Shown here: positions 1 to 8,574 of the stretch, in pieces | Position numbering within the stretch: the first letter of the stretch is position 1 | Layout: the number at the start of each line of letters is the position of its first letter | From: Haliscomenobacter hydrossis DSM 1100 | GTDB taxonomy: Bacteria; Bacteroidota; Bacteroidia; Chitinophagales; Saprospiraceae | NCBI RefSeq assembly: GCF_000212735.1 | Contig: NC_015510.1 | Location: 1,922,001-1,986,000, forward strand | Direction: 5' to 3' | Length of the DNA stretch: 64,000 bases | Notes under the pieces: model-generated | Databases searched by the model: none | What the model saw: only the letters and a program-made list of their open reading frames with translations | Told to the model about the DNA's origin: nothing | Translations under genes and position numbers: made by a program

Positions 1-2
1 TC

Positions 3-965
3 GGCAGTAGCCTGTTTCGCCTCATCAACATGAATTTGATTCTTGAGTCCAATACCATCCGCCTTAAAGCTTGGGTAGACGAATTGCCGCCTGGAAAATA
101 CAGCGCCCAGGCGGTATTGAAAAACTTGCCCAAACTCTATGGCAATCCCCTGGTTTCGGACAATTTGCTTACAGCTGAACCCCGGGATTCCGCTTTTTTC
201 ACCGTCATTGAACCCAAAAGTTTAAAACTGAACAGCAAGTTGCGTTTTTCTTGCAATGGCGATACGGCCTTTGTCGAAGCTCCGCTCGAAGCCTTGAGCT
301 ACCAATGGAGTGATGGCAGCACGGGGAAAACCCTGGTCACGACCCGCAGTGGCCGCTACTCCTTGTTGGCCAAAACAGCTTGTCTGGACTACACCGATAC
401 GATTGAAATCGCTCAGCGGCCTCCTGCGCTAAACCTGGAAATTGAAGCCCCGGCACGCTTGGAGTCCGGTGATCGCAGTATCCTCAGGTACACCAGCAAT
501 GCACAAGGCGTAGGCACCTTGACCTGGTCCGCTTCAACTGGACTCAACTTGAGTTGTTCGGATTGTGCCCAGCCGGAGTTGAATGCCTTGAGCAGCGGAA
601 GTCTTTACCTGACCCTACGCAATGCCCAGGGCTGCGCGGTAAGAGATAGTGTACAAATAGAGGTGATTCCGGTTCGCAAAGTGTTTATTCCCAACGTTTT
701 TAGTCCCAATTCGGATCAACACAACGACGTCTTTTTCATCCAGGGAAGGGATGGGGGACAAATCTTGCGTTGGCGCATCAAAGACCGCTGGGGCAATGTG
801 GTTTTTGAAAAAAAGGATGTCGCCATCAATGATGCGGCACAAGGTTGGGATGGAATGGTTCGGGGGCAGGCGCTGTCCGCTGGAACGTTTTTTTATGAAG
901 TAGAGGTTGAATTTCCGGATGGTGAGAAGCAGCGATTTCGGGGGGAAGTGAAGTTGGTGCGGTGA
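3..965 (+). CDS. T9SS type B (gliding-motility C-terminal) secreted protein, 5' partial
   Basis: The reading frame is open to the left edge, so the N-terminus lies outside the window; the first in-window ATG is at 30. Counting from that ATG, residues about 217-311 carry the gliding-motility-associated C-terminal signature: FIPNVFSPNSDQHND, a WGN-VF stretch, WDG, FYEVE and a terminal GEVKLVR. In this family the domain directs export through the type IX secretion system and surface attachment. Upstream residues are beta-rich and Cys-containing (SCSDCAQPE near 175-183), like PKD/Ig-type adhesin segments. The exact function of the exported part cannot be told from this fragment. Confidence 0.85.
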   Translation, partial: GSSLFRLINMNLILESNTIRLKAWVDELPPGKYSAQAVLKNLPKLYGNPLVSDNLLTAEPRDSAFFTVIEPKSLKLNSKLRFSCNGDTAFVEAPLEALSYQWSDGSTGKTLVTTRSGRYSLLAKTACLDYTDTIEIAQRPPALNLEIEAPARLESGDRSILRYTSNAQGVGTLTWSASTGLNLSCSDCAQPELNALSSGSLYLTLRNAQGCAVRDSVQIEVIPVRKVFIPNVFSPNSDQHNDVFFIQGRDGGQILRWRIKDRWGNVVFEKKDVAINDAAQGWDGMVRGQALSAGTFFYEVEVEFPDGEKQRFRGEVKLVR

Positions 966-1027
966 GGTTTAAGTAACTGTCCATTTGCTTTATTTTAGAA
1001 TTTACCTTACATTTGAAATAAAAAAGT

Positions 1028-1453
1028 ATGGAGCTAACCATAGAACTAAATAATGACCTTGAACATAAACTTAGAGATCAAGCTAAGTTAAAAGGCCTGG
1101 ATTTAGGACAATACATTGCTATGTTAATTCAAGAAAAGGCCGTCCCAGTAAAAGGGAAAATAGCCACAACTCCCCCCTTAAGCATACGTGAAACAGAGCT
1201 TTTCGAAAAAATAAATTATGGCTTTTCCGTGGATTTTTGGCAAAAACTAAAAGAGTTAAACCAAAAACGTAGTGCTATGCAAATTAGAGAAGACGAAAGA
1301 TTAGCACTCATTTCAATGACTGATCAATTAGAGCAGGCCAATGTACTAAGGATCAAAGCCCTAATTGAGTTGGCAGCATTGCGCAACACTGATCTCGAAC
1401 AATTAATGGATGAGCTAGGCATACTTTATGGGAAAGATTTCCAAAAAAACTAA
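1028..1453 (+). CDS. Small RHH-like protein paired with HNH nuclease
   Basis: 141 aa. The N-terminus (residues 1-38, MELTIELNNDLEHKLRDQAK) resembles a ribbon-helix-helix DNA-binding arm and helix. The C-terminal half is helical and acidic, ending in an LRNTDLEQLMDELGI-like motif. From memory, similar C-terminal segments occur in small cyanobacterial and Bacteroidota proteins encoded just before HNH nucleases; I cannot verify this here. The 3' end overlaps the next ORF by 26 bp, implying translational coupling. Base composition is clearly more AT-rich than the flanking receptor genes. It could be an antitoxin or immunity-type partner, but the function is unproven. Confidence 0.75.
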   Translation: MELTIELNNDLEHKLRDQAKLKGLDLGQYIAMLIQEKAVPVKGKIATTPPLSIRETELFEKINYGFSVDFWQKLKELNQKRSAMQIREDERLALISMTDQLEQANVLRIKALIELAALRNTDLEQLMDELGILYGKDFQKN

Positions 1454-1847
1454 GCTTCTTATTGCAGATCGGGCACAACATTGCTGTGAATATTGTTTGT
1501 CGCAAGCTAAATTTTCACCAGACTATTTTTCTATTGAGCACATTATACCTTCCATAAAACAGGGTTCAGACCAAATTAGCAACCTCGCATATGCTTGTTT
1601 AGCATGTAATAACCACAAATTTACAGCAACTGACAGTTTGGATCCACTCACGGGATTGGAAGCACAGCTGTATCATCCTCGCCAGGATGAATGGAACTTA
1701 CATTTTAGATGGAATGAAAACTTATCAATTCTTGTGGGTATTTCTCCGACGGGTCGGGCTACAATCGAAAGACTATGCTTGAATCGTGAAGCAGTAGTCA
1801 ATCTCCGTTCTTTGTTGGCTGCTGTTGGGAAACATCCTCCTTTTTGA
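1428..1847 (+). CDS. HNH endonuclease
   Basis: 139 aa. It shows the HNH fold signature with a zinc-binding pair of CxxC knuckles: C20-E-Y-C23, then EHIIP with H38 as the candidate catalytic His, then C57-x2-C60 followed by N61 and H63 (CLACNNHK). This arrangement is typical of stand-alone HNH nucleases of the McrA/restriction-like group. The start overlaps the upstream small gene by 26 bp. AT-rich composition and pairing with a small RHH-like gene suggest a mobile or defence-related cassette. The substrate is unknown. The C-terminus (LHFRWNENLSILVGISPTGRATIERLCLN) is typical of bacterial HNH proteins of this length. Confidence 0.88.
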   Translation: MGKISKKTKLLIADRAQHCCEYCLSQAKFSPDYFSIEHIIPSIKQGSDQISNLAYACLACNNHKFTATDSLDPLTGLEAQLYHPRQDEWNLHFRWNENLSILVGISPTGRATIERLCLNREAVVNLRSLLAAVGKHPPF

Positions 1848-1977
1848 TTTAGCTTTAAATACCCAATAATTCTCACTATTTAACAAACAAAATCCTCGCA
1901 AAATCCTTATCATTGAATAACTTAGCCTAAAGTAGTCGGTCCAGAAAAAACGCTTATTCACCAGAACACTTACACTC

Positions 1978-4791
1978 ATGCAAAGTCTTAAGTTTAGCTC
2001 CGTACTTACGCTGACTTTTATCGTTATTGGATTGGTTGTAAAAGCGCAAACTGATACGCTGGTTTTACCGAATATCCCTTTGACTAATGATACAACTATT
2101 TTTCTCGATCAGGGTTTTGGGGATACAGCGGGAGTGCTAACTTTTCGCTCCTCAAGAATTATTGCAAAAGATTTCAATCGGGGCAACCGCTACGACCCTT
2201 ACCAACTCATCCAGGGCAAAATCCCCGGCGTAGTCATCTCCCGCCCCGGTGGCGACCCCAATTACGGCTATCAAATTCAAATCCGGGGCTTACACTCCGC
2301 CATTTACAACGGGTTTGCCTTTTTCCCTACCACCAATGGCTACACCCAGCAGTTCAATCAAACCCAGCCCCTGGTTGTAGTAGACGGCATTCCAGGGGTA
2401 AGTCTACAAACCATCGATCCGCAGGATATTGCCAGTATCGAAGTCATCAAAGACGCCGCTTCCCTGGCCGCTTATGGCATGCGTGGTGCCAATGGGGTCG
2501 TTTTGATCGAGACCAAAAAGGGAAATATAGGCGCACGTGGCTTACAGTATTCAAGCTACATCGCCATCGACGAAGCCCTGAACCCCGAATTAGGTATTGA
2601 TGCAGCGACCTACCGCAGCTTAATCGGTCCCAATGGTACTTTTCAAGGATTTAGCCGGGACCTGGGCGCAACCACCGATTGGTACCAACCGCTGGTTCGC
2701 ACTGGCTTTAGCCAAGCGCACAACCTGGCTTTGAATGGCACTGCGCTAAACGCTGCTTATCGTTTGGCGCTCAATTTTCGAAACGTCAACGGAATTGCCC
2801 AAAAATCGGGCTTCGAGCAGGTCAATGCATTGTTCAACATCCAAAAAAAATTGGCCAAAGGAAAAGGTCAACTGGATGGTTTATTGGCCATCAACACACG
2901 CAATACCAGCGAAGTCAATCCTGATATTTTCCGCAATGCGGCTCTGATGAACCCCACTGCTCCGGTTTTTTCTGATACCGCTGCCTTGAGCGGCAGCTAC
3001 TACAACCCCAATTTATTTGCCTTGTTCAATCCCATCGAAATGTTGAATCTCCAGACGCGGGAGAACAATCACCAGGTGTTGACTACAGGCTTAACCGGCA
3101 CGTTAGAACTGTTCAAAGGGCTAAGTGCCAAAATCCAATCGGCATTTCAACACAATCGGGATGCCTACGGTTGGGCCCTGGCCAAAAGGGTATTTGGGGG
3201 GTATTCCGGCAACACGACCTGGGAAGAACGCAAATTGAGCCATTGGTACTTGAACGTAGAACTAAAAGGCAACTGGACTTGGCAACAACATCAACTCCAA
3301 ACCCAATTGGGGTATACCTATCAGCGTTGGGATGGTCGCGGGGTGCTGCGGGAAGGTTACGACATCACGGAGGCATTGCCGTCCTATCGTCCACTGATCG
3401 ATGTGCAAGGAAACCCAGACTTTCTGGTTTCCGAGGATCCATATCGGGAAAGTGACGAATTGCTCGGGGTATTCGTTCAAACGCAGTACTCGTTCAAGCA
3501 ACGTTGGTTTGTTCAAGGCAGTTTGCGCAGAGAAGGGTTTACCCGACTGGGTGAAAACAAATGGGCGCTTTATCCCGCATTTACGCTTAGTGGTTTTATC
3601 ATTCCCCAAAACAACGCGGGCAATTACCTCAAAATTCGCACCGGCTTTGGCCTGACGGGGAACATCCCACCAAAAAATTACATTACCCAGCAAATAATCC
3701 TTTCTGGTGGCCCCAATGCTTTCATCAACGGGGAATTTAAACCCGGGATTTATTACCCCTTTGTCCAAAACCCCAATCTGCAAGCCGAGTTGCGCAAAGA
3801 GATCAACGTTGGGCTTGAATTTGCCCTGTTCAAACAACGTTTACAAGGGCAAATTCAACTTTACCAAAGCCGTTCTTCCAACTTGCTCTGGCAATATTCA
3901 AATGCAGAACGCAATGGTTTTTCCGATGTGCATTTTGAAAACCTCATGGCCTTAAAAAACCAGGGCGTAGAGGTACAACTCAACCTAAATGCCATTCAAA
4001 ACAGTTCGCACAGTTGGCAAAGCAACTTGAGTTTGGCGCACAATCAAACCGTGCTGGATGCCCCTTTTCCCAAAACCAGCGCACAAAGTGAAGTCAATAG
4101 TTTAGAAGTAGGTTTGGTGGGTAGCCCCGGTTTTTGTTGTGGTTTCCTGCAAAAACTGGAATACCAACAACCGATCGGGCAATTTTATACTTTGTTGAGT
4201 AGTGGAATTGATGCAAATGGCCAGTGGATCATACAAGACCAGGATAAAGCTTTGTCGGGTAACGCTCAGGCTTCGTTGACCCTGGGCTGGGACAATACGG
4301 TAAAATGGCAGAGATTTTCGGCCAATGTATTCTGGCGCGCAGTGATCGGACATGATTTGATGAACGTGTTTGATCTCTTCTACGCCAACCCGCAAAACCT
4401 GTTGAATATACCCGGTTTCAACATTCCAGCAGTAGCACTTTCCGATAGATACGCCAAGCTCAGGGCGCCATTCAACTATGTTTCTGATTATTACATCCAA
4501 AATGCTTCTTTCCTGCGTTTAGACAACCTCAGCCTGGGATATGATGTGCCTTGGTCTAAATCTAATCATAAGCGGAGTTTGTTCATTTACTTGAGTGCCC
4601 AAAACCTGCTGACCATTACTCAATTTACCGGCAACGACCCTGAAATACGCCTGTCAAATGCTGGTGCAACGCTGGTTCCAGGCTTGGTTAACCCAAATTA
4701 TTGGGGCGATCGACGCGATTTAAGTGGCATTGATCGGGGTAGGTACCCGCTGACCCAAACCTGGGTCTTGGGTGTGAAAATGAAATTGTAA
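1978..4791 (+). CDS. SusC/RagA-like TonB-dependent outer membrane receptor
   Basis: 937 aa with a signal peptide (residues 1-23, ending VVKA before QTD). A plug domain spans roughly residues 50-180, with LIQGKIPGVVISRPGG, QIQIRG, VVVDGIPG, IASIEVIKDAASLAAYG and RGANGVVLIETKKG, all typical of SusC/RagA proteins. A long beta-barrel follows and the protein ends YPLTQTWVLGVKMKL. The usual N-terminal carboxypeptidase-regulatory-like domain is missing: only about 30 residues separate the signal peptide from the plug. It should import an oligomeric nutrient across the outer membrane with TonB energy. The next gene is an FG-GAP/ASPIC lipoprotein rather than SusD, so substrate capture may differ. Confidence 0.93.
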   Translation: MQSLKFSSVLTLTFIVIGLVVKAQTDTLVLPNIPLTNDTTIFLDQGFGDTAGVLTFRSSRIIAKDFNRGNRYDPYQLIQGKIPGVVISRPGGDPNYGYQIQIRGLHSAIYNGFAFFPTTNGYTQQFNQTQPLVVVDGIPGVSLQTIDPQDIASIEVIKDAASLAAYGMRGANGVVLIETKKGNIGARGLQYSSYIAIDEALNPELGIDAATYRSLIGPNGTFQGFSRDLGATTDWYQPLVRTGFSQAHNLALNGTALNAAYRLALNFRNVNGIAQKSGFEQVNALFNIQKKLAKGKGQLDGLLAINTRNTSEVNPDIFRNAALMNPTAPVFSDTAALSGSYYNPNLFALFNPIEMLNLQTRENNHQVLTTGLTGTLELFKGLSAKIQSAFQHNRDAYGWALAKRVFGGYSGNTTWEERKLSHWYLNVELKGNWTWQQHQLQTQLGYTYQRWDGRGVLREGYDITEALPSYRPLIDVQGNPDFLVSEDPYRESDELLGVFVQTQYSFKQRWFVQGSLRREGFTRLGENKWALYPAFTLSGFIIPQNNAGNYLKIRTGFGLTGNIPPKNYITQQIILSGGPNAFINGEFKPGIYYPFVQNPNLQAELRKEINVGLEFALFKQRLQGQIQLYQSRSSNLLWQYSNAERNGFSDVHFENLMALKNQGVEVQLNLNAIQNSSHSWQSNLSLAHNQTVLDAPFPKTSAQSEVNSLEVGLVGSPGFCCGFLQKLEYQQPIGQFYTLLSSGIDANGQWIIQDQDKALSGNAQASLTLGWDNTVKWQRFSANVFWRAVIGHDLMNVFDLFYANPQNLLNIPGFNIPAVALSDRYAKLRAPFNYVSDYYIQNASFLRLDNLSLGYDVPWSKSNHKRSLFIYLSAQNLLTITQFTGNDPEIRLSNAGATLVPGLVNPNYWGDRRDLSGIDRGRYPLTQTWVLGVKMKL

Positions 4792-4854
4792 GTGGGCATT
4801 TCACTAATCTTCAGTTTTTTTATGACCATGACTACAAAGGCCTAATCTTGCCAT

Positions 4855-5016
4855 TGGACTTTATGAACAGAAGCTCACTTGGCCAGAACCGGGTCTTTCT
4901 GAGCTACTTTTCATTTATTTTTTCGTCCGTAGCGCTGCTACGCACTTAAAAATAAGCCTCAATTAGCTCAAAAATTCCTCTGTTCTGTCTCAAGCAGCTT
5001 CTGTTCATAAAGTCCA
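4855..5016. repeat. Inverted-repeat element Z1
   Basis: Perfect 21 bp arms at 4855-4875 and 4996-5016 (core ACTTTATGAACAGAAGC and its complement) enclose a 120 bp centre. The centre contains a smaller perfect hairpin, CGTAGC-GCT-GCTACG. The element lies 63 bp after the SusC-like stop codon and directly before the promoter of the FG-GAP lipoprotein. A 32 bp stretch of its left end (4857-4888) recurs at 50114-50145 on the opposite strand with about 3 mismatches, so this is a dispersed repeat and not only a terminator. Confidence 0.8.
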
Positions 5017-5017
5017 T

Positions 5018-5025
5018 TATCTTTG
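5018..5025 (+). promoter_or_regulatory. Putative -7 box (TATCTTTG)
   Basis: TATCTTTG matches the Bacteroidota -7 consensus TAnnTTTG. It sits 22 bp before the first ATG of the downstream lipoprotein gene. No convincing -33 box was found; the upstream sequence is the right arm of repeat Z1. Confidence 0.35.
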
Positions 5026-5047
5026 TAATTCAAAAGGATTGACGCAC

Positions 5048-8000
5048 ATGATGTTTTTGCTAAAAAAAGGCCAGCCGTGGGTGTATGGATGCCTCTGCTG
5101 TTTGCTGATTGCTTGTCAAAAGACCGATACAAAGACCCTGTTTACATCGATTCCGGTTAGTCAGTCCAAGGTCGACTTTTCCAATGTTTTAACCGAAACC
5201 GAAGACCTCAACATCATCGAATACCTTTACTACTACAACGGCGGAGGGGTAGCCGCAGGTGACGTCAACGGGGACGGCCTTCCCGATCTGTTTTTTACCG
5301 CCAATCAAGGAGCAAACAAACTCTATGTCAATCAAGGTGGACTGCGCTTCAAAGACGTCACTGCAGCTGCGGGCATTCAACAAAACGGCGGCTGGTCTAC
5401 CGGCGTAACCATGGCCGATGTCAACGGAGATGGAGCACTCGATATCTACGTGTGTCAGGTGGGACAATACAAAACACTACGAGGAAAAAACCAGCTGTAC
5501 ATCAACGACGGCAAAGGAAATTTCAGCGAACAAGCCGCAAAATACGGCCTCGATTTTGTGGGGTTTTCTACCCAGGCTGCTTTTTTTGACTACGACCGCG
5601 ATGGCAACCTGGATTGTTACCTGCTCAACCACTCCATCCACGATGCTGAAAATTACAGCCGTGCAGATATTCGCAATACCCGTGATGCCCTCTCGGGGGA
5701 CCGGCTGCTGCGCAACAACGGTGATATTTTTGAAGACGTCAGTGTCGCGGCGGGCATTTACGGCAGCAAAATTGGCTTTGGTTTGGGCATTGCCATTGGC
5801 GACCTCAACAACGACGGCTGGCCGGATATTTACGTGTCCAACGATTTTCACGAAAACGATTACCTGTATTACAACCGTGGCGATGGAACTTTTGTAGAGT
5901 CCATCACCACTTCGATGGGACATACCAGTACATTTTCAATGGGCAACGACCTGGCCGACATCAACAACGATGGTTGGCTCGATGTCGTAACCATGGACAT
6001 GAAGCCCAACGATGAGGTGGTCAATAAAAGTTCGGTGGGTGCCGACCCTTACAACATCTACCAGACCAAACTCAGTTATGGCTATCACTACCAGTACCCC
6101 CGCAACATGTTGCAACTCAACCGGGGTGTAGTCAGTGGGCAAACCAATCCCAGCTTTTCAGAAATTGGCCATTTGGCCGGGATCAATGCCAGCGACTGGA
6201 GCTGGGCACCCTTGCTCAGTGATTTTGACAACGATGGCTGGAAAGACCTTTTCATTGGCAACGGCATTTGGCGGAGGCCCAACGATCTGGATTACCTCAA
6301 GTTCATCTCCAACTCCACGGTTCAGCGCTCGGCATCCAATCAGGTCTTGACCGAAAAAATGCCCTTGGGCAAGGTGGCCAATTTTGCATACCGCAATCGG
6401 GGCGATTTGACTTTTGAAGATGTATCCGCTGCCTGGGGACTCAATTTTGAAGGCTGCTCCAATGGTGCTGCGTACGCCGACCTAGATCGCGATGGCGACC
6501 TCGATTTGATCCTGAACAACCTCAATGAACCCGCCAGTATTTTTGAAAACCAGGCACAAACCAAGCCGAACCAGCACTGGTTGCAAATCACCTTAAGCAC
6601 TCCGGGCAAAAACACTTTGGCCTTTGGTGCCAGGGTACGCATTGTAGTTGATGGCCGGGAGCAAATTCAGGAACTGTACAGCACTCGTGGTTTTCAGTCC
6701 GCGGTAGAACCTTTGTTGCACTTTGGCCTGGGCACCAGTAAAAAGGTCGAACTGCTGGAAATCCGTTGGCCTGATGGGAAAATTCAGCAACTTAAAAACC
6801 TGCCCGCCAATCAGCGTTTAACCATCAACTACCAGGATATTACTCCCAGCGAGAAACCATTACCTCAAGCGCTCATCGCCGACCATACTGACCAATCCGG
6901 TTTGAATTTTATCCATCGGGAAAACGAACACATCGACTTCGACCACGAACAACTCATGCCCCATATGCTTTCTACCCAGGGCCCTGCGCTGGCCGTAGGT
7001 GACGTGGACGGTAACGGACTGGAAGATGTGCTCATTGGTGGGCGGCAAGTGTTTTTGTACCGCCAGCTTGCCAAAGGGAAATTTACAGGGCAGGATTTGC
7101 TCCTTGATCCGCAAGGCGAAATGGTGGACGCGGCTTTTTTTGATGCTGATCTGGATGGTGATTTGGATGTCTATCTCGTCACAGGAGGCCATGAATACAC
7201 CGGAAAAAATCCGGCGCTACTGGATGTTTTGCTGATCAACGATGGCAAGGGCAAATTTACGCAGAATTCTCGTGCACTTCCGCAGGATTACGCCGATGGG
7301 TCTTGTGTGGTTCCCCTGGATTTCAACCAGGATGGTGCCTTGGACTTGTTTGTGGGCAGTCGGTCTATTTTTTCTTCTTACGGCCTGATTCCACCCAGTT
7401 ACCTCTATCAAAACGATGGCAAAGGACATTTTACCGAGGTGAGTGCCCAAGTTGCCCCCGAGCTGCAAAAGTTGGGCATGGTCAGCGCAGCCTGCACCAT
7501 TCAGCAAGCCGAGGATTTGCAATTGGTCGTCGTAGGCGAGTGGATGCCTGTGAGTATTTTTACCATCCAAAAAGGCAAACTCAACCTGAGCCAAATCCCC
7601 AACTCCGAGGGTTGGTGGAACACGGTGGCCATTGCTGATTACGACCAGGATGGCAAACCCGATTTGCTGCTCGGCAATCTGGGACTCAATTCCGAACTAA
7701 AAGCATCCCCGGAGCAGCCCGTTGAGTTGTTCGTGAAAGATTTTGACCAAAATTATCAAACCGATCCCATCCTCGCCTACTTCAAACAAGGGCGGCGCTA
7801 TACCTACATGAACAAAGACGAACTGACCAGCCAGTTGACCATCCTCAAAAAACAGTTCCTGGAATACCGCCCTTTTGCAGAGTGTGGGTTTGAACAAGTT
7901 TTTTCAGCCGAAATGTTGAAAGGGGCTGTTCAGCACCGTGCCATTACTTTTGCTTCTTCCTGGGGTAAATACCTCGGCAATGGCCAATATGCACTCACTG

Positions 8001-8299
8001 CCTTACCCATGGAAGCCCAATTTGCCCCCATCTTCAACTTTACCCAAGCCGACCTGGATGGCGATGGCCAAAAAGAAATCCTGAGTGTAGGCAATTGGCA
8101 TGGCATCCGGCCAAGTTTAGGCCGTTACGATGCCGATTACGGTTGTGTACTGACGCGCAAAGGGAAAAAATGGACGGCGATGAACCCGGCTCAAAGTGGA
8201 TTTTGGGTCAATGGACAAGGCCGAAAACTGGCGACTTTGGCTGATGGGTCGGTTTTGGTGGCGCGGAATAATTTGGGGCTGATGATTTGGGGGAAATAA
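5048..8299 (+). CDS. FG-GAP/VCBS repeat lipoprotein with ASPIC/UnbV domain
   Basis: 1083 aa from the ATG at 5048; an in-frame TTG at 5039 is less likely. A lipobox LIAC with Cys23 predicts a lipoprotein. About twelve calcium-binding-like loops follow the pattern D-x-[DN]-x-DG-x-x-D (GDVNGDGLPD, ADVNGDGALD, FDYDRDGNLD, GDLNNDGWPD and others), as in FG-GAP/VCBS propellers. An ASPIC/UnbV-type segment lies near the middle (GARVRIVVDG, FGLGTSKKVELLEIRWPDG). Such proteins are surface-exposed in Bacteroidota. Its position straight after a SusC-like gene with no SusD suggests that it acts as the extracellular binding partner; this is an inference. Confidence 0.9.
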   Translation: MMFLLKKGQPWVYGCLCCLLIACQKTDTKTLFTSIPVSQSKVDFSNVLTETEDLNIIEYLYYYNGGGVAAGDVNGDGLPDLFFTANQGANKLYVNQGGLRFKDVTAAAGIQQNGGWSTGVTMADVNGDGALDIYVCQVGQYKTLRGKNQLYINDGKGNFSEQAAKYGLDFVGFSTQAAFFDYDRDGNLDCYLLNHSIHDAENYSRADIRNTRDALSGDRLLRNNGDIFEDVSVAAGIYGSKIGFGLGIAIGDLNNDGWPDIYVSNDFHENDYLYYNRGDGTFVESITTSMGHTSTFSMGNDLADINNDGWLDVVTMDMKPNDEVVNKSSVGADPYNIYQTKLSYGYHYQYPRNMLQLNRGVVSGQTNPSFSEIGHLAGINASDWSWAPLLSDFDNDGWKDLFIGNGIWRRPNDLDYLKFISNSTVQRSASNQVLTEKMPLGKVANFAYRNRGDLTFEDVSAAWGLNFEGCSNGAAYADLDRDGDLDLILNNLNEPASIFENQAQTKPNQHWLQITLSTPGKNTLAFGARVRIVVDGREQIQELYSTRGFQSAVEPLLHFGLGTSKKVELLEIRWPDGKIQQLKNLPANQRLTINYQDITPSEKPLPQALIADHTDQSGLNFIHRENEHIDFDHEQLMPHMLSTQGPALAVGDVDGNGLEDVLIGGRQVFLYRQLAKGKFTGQDLLLDPQGEMVDAAFFDADLDGDLDVYLVTGGHEYTGKNPALLDVLLINDGKGKFTQNSRALPQDYADGSCVVPLDFNQDGALDLFVGSRSIFSSYGLIPPSYLYQNDGKGHFTEVSAQVAPELQKLGMVSAACTIQQAEDLQLVVVGEWMPVSIFTIQKGKLNLSQIPNSEGWWNTVAIADYDQDGKPDLLLGNLGLNSELKASPEQPVELFVKDFDQNYQTDPILAYFKQGRRYTYMNKDELTSQLTILKKQFLEYRPFAECGFEQVFSAEMLKGAVQHRAITFASSWGKYLGNGQYALTALPMEAQFAPIFNFTQADLDGDGQKEILSVGNWHGIRPSLGRYDADYGCVLTRKGKKWTAMNPAQSGFWVNGQGRKLATLADGSVLVARNNLGLMIWGK

Positions 8300-8304
8300 A
8301 ACTT

Positions 8305-8436
8305 AAAAGTTGAGGTGGTTGAGGAGTTGAGAAGGTTGAGGCTACCGCGAGCTATATGGCTCCGCAAGCGCCATTGTAAGGAGTGGCAGTTGTGTCGCTT
8401 GCGGTAGCCTCAACCTCCTCAACTTTCTCAACTTTT
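8305..8436. repeat. Quasi-palindromic iterated element A1 (GTTGAG units)
   Basis: The left arm has four GTTGAG-plus-2/3-nt units and then GCTACCGC (8341-8348). The right arm is the reverse complement with three units (GCGGTAGC at 8401-8408). Both outer ends are AAAAGTTGAG. It begins 6 bp after the lipoprotein stop codon. The same architecture recurs in A2 at 41215-41321. Confidence 0.85.
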
Positions 8437-8480
8437 ACAAATTAGCATATAGCCTCCTTTACATTCCCGCAAATTTGGCT

Positions 8481-8510
8481 TTTTACCCCCAAAAGGGTGA
8501 ATTTTACCCC
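8481..8510 (+). promoter_or_regulatory. Candidate operator: TTTTACCCC direct repeat / GGGTGA inverted half
   Basis: TTTTACCCC occurs at 8481-8489 and again at 8502-8510, a 21 bp start-to-start spacing (two helical turns). The second copy also forms a near-palindrome GGGTGAATTTTACCC at 8495-8509. It lies about 65 bp before the YCF48-like gene. A looser version (GGTGATATTTCTCCCC) lies at 13706-13721 before the sigma factor gene. The regulator is unknown. Confidence 0.3.
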
Positions 8511-8526
8511 AAAATAATAACCTAAT

Positions 8527-8560
8527 ATTGCTGCTGACAATTGTACTGTCAAGCAGCAAT
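8527..8560 (+). promoter_or_regulatory. 5'-leader hairpin before the YCF48-like gene
   Basis: ATTGCTGCTGACA and its complement TGTCAAGCAGCAAT (one bulged base) enclose a 7 nt loop. The stem ends 14 bp before the ATG at 8575. It is close enough to the start to affect translation initiation or mRNA stability. There is no T-run, so it is not a terminator. Confidence 0.45.
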
Positions 8561-8574
8561 CAAATGCACCAACC

